Both the position numbers and the translations under genes were made by a program. 64,000 nt of DNA from Misgurnus anguillicaudatus (Eukaryota; Chordata; Actinopteri; Cypriniformes; Cobitidae), in NCBI RefSeq assembly GCF_027580225.2, contig NC_073357.2, forward strand, positions 42,556,001 through 42,620,000, written 5' to 3'. This document shows positions 36,201 to 48,200 of this stretch, in pieces. The first letter of the stretch is position 1, and each line of letters starts with the position of its first letter. The notes beneath the pieces were generated by a model. The model had not been told where the DNA came from and made no database searches. It worked only from the letters and a program-made list of their open reading frames with translations.

Positions 36201-39200
36201 AGAAGCATAATACTTTGATTTTAAATGCATGTGCAGAATCTCCAAATTATGTTCTTTCAGGTTTGTCATGTCATTTTGAAAATATGTCAGTGTTGATGCT
36301 TTCTGACTGTTGCGGTAATGAGATTTTTTAGGACTAATTTTTTTAAATTATGTTACAAAAAGTGTTAAATGATAAGTAAAAGTTTTTAAATTAATGTTCC
36401 CATTTACTCCAGACTTTGTTTTTCAATGTCTGGTGGGACAAAAAGTAAATTTAAGCAATTTTTACATTTTCATGCTTGACATTTTTAAAACCAAGTTTTT
36501 GTGAGAATCACCCAAATAACCTGTAGATTGATCAGTACTTTAACACATGAAACCAGAAATATAACGATTTATAAGAACAAAATGACCGCTTTACAAATTT
36601 ACTTATCATGGTTAAAAAACACCTTTCTGGATCTACACGCAGAAAACGGTGAGTAAATAAGATGATATTTGTCAGCTCTGTCAGGGGTTGTGTGCCTAAG
36701 ATGCTGTCATAGTTTGGGATGCAAATGTTATCAGGGCTCTGAGAAAATCGCTTTGTTACTTTCGTCCCGCGTTACTTTTGCCCCGGTTCTCCCCTACTCT
36801 TAAACACCCTGGCATATAAACAGTGACATGTAAGACTATAGCTTTATGCATAAATAGTTTACTCCAAAATGGGCTAGTAACTGTCACTTAACTACTTCTG
36901 CTTGACTTCTTAGCATAAGGATAATTATGAACGTTATATTCAATATTCAGAATTTAGAAGTAGGTATACCCCATGCCATCTAATAAAGAAGACAATGCAT
37001 GTACCCTGCACAACATCACTGACATTAACTTTTAAATATAATTCGTTCTTCAAGTGAATCAGATTGCAAAGATTTTTGTAACGGGTTAGTGTTATGTTGT
37101 TGAGTTATTCTTATGGAAAAACCCTAATCACGGCTTGGCTGTCTGATGCAGAACCAAGAGGTTAGTCCAGTAACCAATTGGTTGTTATCAGTCTCTGCTT
37201 ACTGTTATCTATGATCCAAGAAGCCGCACTACTGTCCTTTGACACCAAAGTCCTTTAATGTGCTAGTCAACAGAAGACCAAAGGGGTCTTGATGACACCA
37301 ATGCTAAACTAGAACAGGCTTGTCTCCTGTAGATATCTCTCTTGTCAAAGGTGACGAATACGTTCACCATGGCCTCCACATCTAAAGAAGTCTGATATAA
37401 CAATCTCAGAAATGTATCGCTAATTCTGTCTTACATAATATACATGTAATACATAATAGCAAGGCCAGCTAATTTCTGAGTCTTTTAATTTTAAAGATTT
37501 TTTGTTTAGACTTTGTTTGGTACCGAGCCCCTAAGGTGACATTGGAGTAAAAAAAATCTAAAGTTTAGTTTAGTTAAAAAAGTTTAGTTTCATGTGCTCA
37601 CATGAAACTTTCATGTGCTCATGCGAAACCTTCATATGCAGAATTTTTTAAAGTTTAGTTTCACGTGCGCACGCGATAGTTTAATGTTCGCACACGAAAG
37701 TTTCACTTGCGCATGCAAACCTAAACGTGGTAGTTTCACGTGCGTATGAGATAGTTTCACGTGAACACGCAATAGCTTCACGTGCGCACGCGTAACTAAA
37801 CTTTATTTAATTTTAAAGTTAAACATATGTACATTTTTCAATTACACCTTTTATTTGAGATGTGCTAATATAATATAGATATAGTTAATATAATGTGAAG
37901 TACATAGGCAAAATAAAATAATTTTTACAACTAACCCCACTGTAGCCTCTACTTGTCGCTACCCAGTCTCACAAAATAATGTACCTACATATTGTCACAT
38001 AATTTTTTTATTCTTTTTTGTGATACTATCACAAATTTCCGCATTTTTTTCGTGATCGTATCACGAATTTCGGTTTATGTGTCATTGTCACGTATTGGTA
38101 ACTCAACTGCTTTTTCCTATTTTCAAACCATTGTCGCTTTGGTTTAGGGTTAGATTTGGTGTTTGCTTTAGGATGTCACTTTAAGTATTGTTTTATACTA
38201 TTTTTTCTGATTTATGTTTTATATTTTCTGATTTTTAAAGCATTGTCGCCTGGCGTTAGGGTTAGAGTTGGGATGGGGCAGGGATGTAATTTTTATGTAA
38301 ATCTAACCCTAAACCGAAGCGACAATGGTAAAAAAAATGACAAAACAGTTGAGTAACCAATACGTGACAATGACACATAAACAGAAATTTGTGATACGAT
38401 CACAAAAAAATGCAGAAATTTGTGACAGTATCACAAAAAATTATAAAAAAATTACGTGACTGTACGTAATTTTGTAAGACTGGGCTGACTTTTCTATACT
38501 TCTCACATTCTACAATCCATCTTGCTCCAAGATCACAAAACTCTTTCTTGAAAAAAAAACTTTTTTATGGACTATTTTTAATAGTCCATAGGACAACAAG
38601 GTTCATGGAACGAAAACCAGAAACTTTTTATATTTGCAAGCAACAGAAACAAAAACAGAAACTTTCAAAAAAATTATGTTCTGGAACAGAATCGTTTATT
38701 TAAAATAATGGTAACCAGTTAATCCAGTTCTGTGCAATATGACTCGGTAAAGTTCACTTTTGGTCGTTGCTGACTCATGACTCAAGCCCAAGTCTCTAAT
38801 GCTCAATCATAAGAGGTAAATATTGTAGGCTTCCAAAAATTTCAAGATGTTTTTTTTTTAATACCGTACAGATCACGACCCACAGTTCGGCTCGCATGCG
38901 GTTTGCGGATTAATATGCATATTTAATATGCAAATTTAAATAGGGTGAAAATTGATCATTTGCACGTGTTTCAAAGGCTTGCAAAGGCTAACACTAAAGT
39001 GATTTTAAACAATTTAACCGCAATGGGCGCTAAAGTAAGCAATTTCTTGTATGCACAGATGCACATGCGGTTGAATGTGTTGGTCCAACTCCAATCAAAC
39101 GTGATTATCACTATGTCCTTAAAAGATTAGAACTCTTGATGTAAAAACTTGAGAGAGAGTTGGGCTACTGTGTCTCATACTGTAGTCCATTAAAATACAT

Positions 39201-42200
39201 TTGGCGGATAAAGCACTTTCACTTTATGTGGAGCGACTGTTTATGCAGCATCTTCTTCCCGAAGCGCTGTTTGGAATTCGTCCTCCATCTGTGTGTGTGC
39301 ATGTGTTTAAGTGCCCTCAAAAGTGCACAAACGGAGAAACCTATGTCCGAATGATCGGCCTACTTATTTGTATGTCCCACAGCTGACATGGAACGTTTTT
39401 TGTTCTAACCAGTTCAGGAACATCCATTTTAGGGTTGAACCAAAAACCGGAAATGTTAAATTACTGTTTCTGTTCAGAACAAACCAATTGGGAAAAGAAT
39501 CTGGTTCAAAGCCCTGCAACAAAACTCAGACTCTCTCTCCCAGTATACATCTAAATTAAACGACACATCTCTATAGTCAACATTTCAGTTGTTCTACTCC
39601 AGCAACATCAGATTAAACAGGATTCCCAGGTAACTAGAGACTACACCATGCTCCAGTTTGCATCGGACCACTTATAAAGAAAGATAGATGGAAATGACAC
39701 CTATGAAGAGATGATGTCTTTCCCTGCCCCATGACATCAAATGACATCAGCTCTGGATCATCATAGAAAACAATCAAATATTATATGATCACCTATCATT
39801 GCTATAAAAATACACACTCATTTTGCTATATAACAACTTACATTTCTGACAAAATGTGTTTTCTGTAAAGTAGCTTTGAATTAATATGTGTAAATGTGAG
39901 TTGAACTGGATTGTATGTGTCACAAGCAAAAAACACACAAATTATATCTCATTTTGTTATTAGACTTGGTTGGAAATGTTAGATTTGTTATTGAACCATC
40001 AGATAAAATGATGCTTTGTTTAACATAATTAGTTTTCATTCATACGTTGACTGCAATGACACAAATGCATCTATTTTTAATCACAGTGACTGGATTGTAC
40101 TGAACTAGAAGCATGCTGATCAAACACAGCAAAATGCACAGCAAAAAGAAATCACATGATATAAGGACTCATGTTTCTGAAAATGACTATTTCTGTCGAT
40201 TCAGTTTGCCAGACGGCAGACGTTGTACCACTCTATCTGACATACGAACAGCAGGATGTGCTCTTATGTCAAGAGACACACAGCTCCTCAGCTAACCAAC
40301 AGAGTCACATGTTCACGATGACATATAAATTGGGACCTGCAGACGCCATACAACGTCATCCCTTCCTGTCATACTTCATTCAAGATTAAGCAGGTTAAAG
40401 CTTATGAGAAAGAGGGAAAGGGGAAGAGAGGTGAGAAAAAAGGAAATTCACTGTAGGATGTCGTAGGATCAATTAGAAGATAAGTCAATTTTATCCTTTC
40501 AACCAAGCGGCCCCAGCTGTGACATCATATAAATTAGGCAGTATAATTACATCTCAACTGATCCATACAATGACTCAGATGATGCGGCTAGGTCAACCTG
40601 TTCACGACATCAGTTTGGCACATTATAACGCCTAATGCCGCGGGAAGAGGACCATTACACATATTACATTTAACACAGATCCGTCTAAACTAGGCACTAG
40701 ACATGAAGGGCAATTTCCTTCTTTGTGAGCAATACTCCTTTCTTTGGATGTTCACTGTGTGATTCAGCAGGTGGTAAGCGTTACACTAAATTCAGATGAT
40801 GTTGTGGATTGACTAGTTAGGTGCTGTAGTTACAGTCCATTTTTTCAAATCCCCAATTTTATCCATCTTGACGTCACTGCCAGAAAAGGTCATAACAACC
40901 GGACATGTTGGTGCTTTTGAGATCACAGTGGGTTTGAGTACATTAAGGGAATTATGAAGTGACTGACGCACCTTCGACATAAAATGTTTGAAAAGTTACG
41001 GTCTCTTAGCTCTTGACATGAGAAGAAATTTGCGTCACCCTACATGAGACACAAACAAAGTAGTCCCTCAAAACAAAGTCAGGAATAGACTAACCGTTGA
41101 TAGGCGTGAGCTTCCAGTTACGACGGACTATTACATCACTGCGGAGGGAGAAGTTGAGTCGCCCTCCGTGCTGGGGTCCATCGCTGTCCCGAGATGCCAG
41201 AACCAGTGCCTGGTCCTCAGAGCGAGGGGTGCACAGGTACTTCCAGGAGTAATCGCCCACCAGTACTGGGCTGTTATCATTCACATCCAGAATATGAACC
41301 GTCACCAGTGTGGAGGCTGACAAGGAGGAGTTGCCTGGTGATACAAAATACAGAGATGCAACATTTACGTATTACATCTATTGCACTGTCACATTTGTAT
41401 AAGCTGCATTCTCTGTGCGTTGTAGTATGCTGTTATGTGGAAAGTCTACAATGCCGATAAGCCGCACATATGCCACTCTACAAAAGCTTTGTAATGCTGC
41501 GGATCATGCCATGCATTACTGACATATAAAAGATATTTGAAACTCCAGCCTGTGCTTAGTGGATTTAATGTTCTGTACTGACTGTTGCCAAAATAAAGCT
41601 GGATGAAAATCAATGTTTCTATTTCCATATCTGCTCTTTTTTTATTGCAGTACATATCACGTTTAAAGATGGCATTAACCTGATGCTAAATATTAAGCAG
41701 AGCAGGCATTTAAAGCTATGAATATCAAGTTTAGCTCTGCTGGCATCAATGCCATTGGTCATGTTTAACCAATTCAGCGCTATTGTAATGGAACACTAAA
41801 AACTGATAAACATCTCAGACTATATCATTTAAATGTCATTTTGCAATGAAAACCTCTTAGTGCCAGTCAGATTAGATCATGAGATGAAATAGCACACCAG
41901 ATTTATCTTTGTTACTCTTTTAAGAGAAAATGATGATCAATGACAAATAAAGGACATAAACCTCATTTGGAAATAGATAACAAACATTATTGCTATGGTA
42001 AAATGATTTTTTTTTTACAAAAACTAAAAAAATTAAGTTTCTTGTGTAGTATATGGTGCTCCAGGAAAATATAGGACCTAAATAAAAACCCTAAATTATA
42101 ACGATTTATGTATTTTGTAAGCAAGTGTAGCCAAAATAATGGAATTTTTTCTTAATATATATTATAAGGAATGCAAAAGCCTCTAAACGTCAAAAATGAG

Positions 42201-45200
42201 ATAATGATATTAAAGGCTGGGTCTATAATCTCTGAAAGCCAATGATGATATTTGAAATCACCTAAACAAACACGCCCCTACTCGAATAGAATCTGGACCT
42301 TCTTTGATAGACCCGCCCCACGCATACACAACCCAGGCAAGGATGTCGGTTAGTAGACACACCCCTTACTGCTGATTGGCTACAAGTGTTTTTTGGTAGT
42401 TGGCACGACTTCCTTTTCGTGTGTTTTTCAAACATCACGCACCCCGCCTTTAACCAAATGCTCTCGGCATGTATTATTATATGAAGAGTTTGGTTCCAAA
42501 ATGCGATAAACACCATAAAAAAAAAAGTTACTGCCAAAATCAGTATTATATCAGGTCAGTATTTAAAAGTAAATTTTTAATTTTATGCAAAATACAATAT
42601 CCGCCGTGTTATTCTGTCATATTTTCTCCCTTTTTCCCAAAACGCAATAAACGCCACTCCTCTTTTTCTACAGAATGCAATAAATCCGCTTCACAAATTA
42701 CAGCGCACCATTCCACGCATTGTAAATGTAAACAAACAATGGCGGCGCGTTGAGTACACGGAATCCTAGTTTTCCTCATCTACTTTGTACTTCGTGATCA
42801 ACAAACAAACAAAAACAAAATAATACTTTAATGGCATTGATAAACTTGTGGTGGTTTTCTGTGACGGGAAAGAAAAGTAAGCCATCAACATCTAATAATT
42901 TACGCGAGAGGCACTCGGGAGCCGGTCGCTTGTTCTCCCGACAGCATCAAGCTTCTCTCGTGCTAACACATTGACCCCAGGGGATCTTATGAAAAACTTT
43001 ACATTATTTTACTCAAAGTCAACGAAAATCGAGCAGGACCAAAACATTTTACAGCTGATCGCTGTGAAAAATGTTAAGTGACGAAGTCAAGTGTAACCGC
43101 AACAATGACAGTGTTCTTGACAAAGTAAGTGTTTTGGTTAATGCCATTAACGTTTATTTTTAATCAGTGTATACCACTGTTCAACTAAATGAATATAAAA
43201 TGGCAAAGATGAATGCACATTTATACATTGATTCAATAGATTTATAGCATTTTGAAAAAAATAATAATTCTAAAAAAGTTATGGATTTAATTTTTTTATG
43301 TTTTTATAACCTAAATATGCTATGTGAACATTTGTAACAAAAAATAGGTGTTTTCATCTTGTCACTTTCTTGGTATAGAAAAGCTCGAACTGATTTTGCC
43401 AAGTGGTTGATGTCCTCAGGGCAACATATTGTGTTGACCCAAGGACAACATTTTTCTAAATAAAACCTAAACCTACCCCAAACCCCAACCCTAACCATAA
43501 CCAAACCCTAAAATCAGAGGGACATGATAAGTAAAAAACAATAGTCTGGAAACAGCTAATCTTGGATGTAAGCTTAAACTTAAAACAAACTATAATCTTA
43601 TTTCTGAAATCTGATTGGCTGATTGAAATGTTGTTCCAGGGTCAACATAATGTTGCCCTGAGGACATCAACCACTTGGCAAAATCAGGAGAGCCGTATAG
43701 GCAACATGTTTTTACCCAAATTTGTCAAAATGGATTTATTGCGTTTTGGAACCAAACTCTTCATATGTTCATCAAATACTTCAAATCCCAGCCTCAGGCC
43801 ATTCAGAAATACTGGTTTGTTGGCAGAATCCATTAAGAGTCTAATAAAAAATGTTAATTTAACAAGAAAACATGTCAAATGCACTTCACTTTAAACATTT
43901 AGTAATACAAATATGAAAAATATGCCTCTTTACATGCAGTTTAATTTCCAGTCTCATTTTATATCTCTCACTGTAGCCCACGGTAAAGCACAATTTCAAG
44001 GTCAGAGGCTCTCAGATATAGGCATGGGTATTATCTGTTCTTTCATCTATAGTTTCTTCATTTCTCCCTGTCCGTCTCATTTTCGACCCATCTTTCGGCA
44101 ACGCATGGCAGGGAATTGTGAGTCATAACTCCCTTGTTCTTATTTCCTGTACCTCTCTCTTCTACGTAAACATTTGTGACTGAGCATTTGTCATGGACTG
44201 ATATCTCCTCTGATAAAGACAGAATTAAATTCTTGGTTGAACCTTGTGACAGTCAACCCTCATGTAATTGATCCACACCCTAACTAGCATGCTAGAAGTA
44301 TGTTAAATCCCCCCGCCCCACACACACACTCACATCTCCTTCCATCTCTACCCACAATACATCAGCTGGTGACTCATTCACTGCTTGTTACAATGTCTGA
44401 GAATTTTCTCACTGCGTGTGGATGTGGCCCAGAATTCTCAATGAGATTTTAAACCGAACGCAGCCTGTCACAGCATTTTGAAATGTCAAGTGTCTTGGTA
44501 ACACTTTTTGATTTTGAAAAAGCAGAGAGATGTTGATTTTCCCAGATGTCTCGCATTGATAGCCTCACCCCCTGTCGGTTTGTTTTTCTCCATATAATAG
44601 TTTCAGTTTGATGGACAAGTTTATTCAAACAAACAGTGTATACAGCAAATTGAATGCATGGTATTGGGTGGGTGAAATATCACTTACGCCCATCTTCAGC
44701 CACCACCTCCATAGTGTAGGTGCTGTTCTCCTCTCTGTCCAATGCCTGGACTGTTTTCAGCTCTCCTGAGTACTTTCCAATGGAGAAATATTTCTTAGTG
44801 TCACCTCTCAGTGAATACCTAAAGAAAGCAACAGTCAAAGTTAAAATAATGTTTAATATAAATCATTAACGAAGAGCACTTACAACAAATTGGGTGTATT
44901 TGAAGAGTTTGGTTCCAAAACGCATAAAGAAAATTTTTAAAGAAAATTCGTTATGACCAAAATCAGTATTGTATCAGGTCAGTATTAAAAAGTAAATTTT
45001 ACGCAAAATCCAATATCCGTCATGTTATTCTGTCACCTTTTCTCCCTTTTTCCCAAAACGCAATAAACGACACTCCTCCTTCTCTGCAGAATGCAATAAA
45101 TCCGCTCAATAAATCACAGCGCACCATTAAACGCATTGTAATCAACAATGACGGCTTGTTGAATACCTACACACGGAATCCTACAGTAGTTTTCCTTATC

Positions 45201-48200
45201 TGCTTTCGTGATCAACAAACAAACAAAAACAAAATAATACTTTTGATGGCATTGATAAACCTGACTGTGGTTTTCTGTGGCGGGGAGGAAACGTAAGCCA
45301 CTATAATATAGTATGTTTTCAATATGCAGAGGAGGATTTATAAAAGGCGTGGTAGGGTCTGATATGTTGTTCATGATAGAATGGATTAAACACAATACTG
45401 AATTCATTCACACACTCTACTACAAGTCCACCTCTCCTAAGCATAATTGGGAGAAAATAGGAAAATTCTGAAGATTTTGCGAAGGGAAGCGCTGATTAGA
45501 TTTGCAGTATGATTGTCAACAATGTTTTTATAAGACCTAAATATCGGCTTGCCTGATTGGATGAGAATCTGGGTCGTAGCCCCTGATTGTGGCAATGACC
45601 CGTCCTGGCTCCTCTCCTTCTCTAACTGTGACTTCATAGTGGCTTTGAGATAAAACAGGCCCTTCGTTGATGTCGTCAATGAAAATGGTGACAGTAGCTG
45701 TGGATGCAGGTCCGTATCTCCCTCTCACCAGAGCAACTGGGTTCTGCGCGCTTAGAACCAGTATGTACTCATTCTCTCGTTCAAAGTCCAGCACCTAAAC
45801 ATAGGTTACAGATGAACATGCTGTTAGTGCATTAGAAATAGTATTAACATTGACTTTTGGAAAAATATTTTGCACGGATGTCTTATAGAGAAATAAAGGG
45901 CGAAAAACAAAACTAAACAGAAAAAATCTGATTTTCAGAAGCTTTTCAAGTCACATTTCAGCTCCCCAGACTCCTGTACAAAATCACACAATCTGAGAGA
46001 GTTGTGACAATGCATCAAACTGCATTGTTGAAGGTAACAGGTGTTTAAATCTGGATGTTTGAGGTGCTGAGTGACCCACTGATTGCTCTGATGTCAGATT
46101 CAAGGTTATATTTTGCTGGATGCACACAACACATTTATCACACAGCATGTATGTCATACGCTGGACTGCCTTCCAGGAAACCAAGGCTGAGTTCAGGTAG
46201 GCATCTATTTTTAATCCATTTGGTGATGCTAGTGCTGTTGAAATTACACAGTATATTTCATCCAAACTTCACTCAAATCATTCAACTTGCTTTTATCTTT
46301 AAAAGCACACAGCATTTGGGTCAGACCTCCCATTTTATCTCAATTGCTATTCCAGTTGTTGTCTTTAAACTTTATATTATACCTTCTAGGGGTGGCACGG
46401 TTCACAAAACCCTCGGTTTTGATACAGCAAGAGGGAAGACATAGACGATTTCAACATGCTTTTCATTTATTTGGCAAAAAAAGAGAATGTGTATTGCCAT
46501 CTACATGAACTTATGTGATTTTTTAGCACACAAAGATAACTTGCATTTATCAAAATGCCAACTTCAGTGTAGCTCTTAGATTTATCACTGAGGGGCTGCT
46601 TAAATACTGCAGAGAGTATGTAGACGAGACAGAAACATAACGTTTACACCTGTAATATTTAATTCGTCTCTTTTGTTCACTTTTGACCACTTCTGTCCTG
46701 ATAACTTTGAGGGGCAATTTATGAAATAAGATCGAGCAACTTTCACACGCTAGCAAAATGAAACTATGCGGAAATCAGCTGCTTTCGTTTTATCAATGAA
46801 AGGCTAAAAATAGCGCTGTTCGTGTGTTCGCAGAAAAGACGTGAAACGGTGTGTTACGTACCTCAGATTAGATAAATGGTCAGAGAGAAGGCGGTCTCCT
46901 GTGGCTGTTCGAACACATTCAACCCCTAGACTGCAGTACTATTGTTTTATTTCCGCTGTCATCATACGACGCTGGCGCATCCTCCAACTCCGGGCAGACT
47001 TCCTTTTCTCTCCCCATTGCCATTTCTACACGTATCATAACCTGCAGTACTTATACTCCACACCAGTCACCTCTTCTTTCGCGCGAAAGGGAAACACAAT
47101 ATCTGAGGTAACTTACAGGGCATGAGGTTACATTGCGCATGCCATGAATCGTTGAACCGTGCGACGCACACGCGTTCCGAACCGAGACATGCAAACCGAA
47201 CGGTTCGGATTTTTTTCATGAACCGTGCCACCCCTAATACCTTCTTCTCTGTTTCTCTGTTTCATCTGAACACTGATTCAGTTGGTGATAGACAACATTA
47301 CTTACATGATTCTTAATATTGCATTTCTAAAAATATAGCACAAAGGTGCCTTTTCCATGTTTTAATAAGTGCTGTGACTTCTTGTACACACTGGCCCGGC
47401 TCTATGCATGGGCAGGGGTAAGCTAAGACCACCCAAACATCTTTCTTGCTCACCCAATCAGAATTCATCATTCATATTTTATGTTACTACAATTTATACA
47501 TTGTTAAAAGCAATCTGAGGCAGGCTATGTTAAAGCTTTTAAAAAGGGCTATAGACCGTCCTAACCAATCAACAATAGAAAATGTCAGTATTTTTCTGTT
47601 TTTATTGGCTGAAAGAAACGTTACTCTACATTCACGAGGCGGCCTCTGTCTGTAGGGAAAACTTGACTGACGCAACACAAGAATTACTTGTGTGCAATGT
47701 TTTAGCCTGTTGTTTCTGATGATCCGGAAAAAAATCAATTTTCCACGGCTTCCGCTTTAAAAATAAATCCGTTAAAGGACTTGACTTGTTTCAGTCATTT
47801 GAGTCCATTTAGCAGTCATTTAATGATGGATGGTCTGTTCGCATCTCATAATTGGATTGAAAATTACTGAGGGCCTTAGGCATAAATGCATCCACGATGA
47901 TTTAAAATGCCCAAAATAAATTCAAGACAAGGGCAAACGTGACCCTTTACAATTAAACAAAAAATATATGACAGCACTAGACTTAGATCTGTTCACATTG
48001 CGTCACAAACCCTTATACACATTATTTTTGCAGCATTGAGAATTACAACCAATTACAGTCATGCCTGTTGAGCAGATGAATGTAATGGCCAATCGTGTTT
48101 TAGTTTTTGGTTCAAATGAAAGAATTTGGTTAAAGTGTGCAATGCCTTTAATGAGTTTATCATAAACAACAGTGTGCAGATGCAAATTAGAGATTCATTG

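Larger units (their letters stand above)
34659..36798. mobile_element. Possible 2.1-kb element with imperfect TAGGGGAGAACCGGGGC ends
   Basis: The left end ATAGGAGAGAGCGGGGGCGA resembles the complement of the right end CCCCGGTTCTCCCCTACTC. GACGAAAGTAAC occurs near both ends. It contains a nested MITE (34828-35192) and an inner inverted repeat (35593-36513). No transposase recognised. Confidence 0.45.

Noticed and set aside
37561..37804. CRISPR-like array
   Set aside because: The units are contiguous with no unique spacers, and the genome is a vertebrate.
3200..43510. Interstitial telomere repeats (GGGTTAGG, AACCCTAACC)
   Set aside because: Only one or two TTAGGG-like units per site, always in fold-back cores; no tandem telomere run.
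46055..46444. 129-codon + strand frame
   Set aside because: Runs into the hAT element and lies in a cdh16 intron; no domain.
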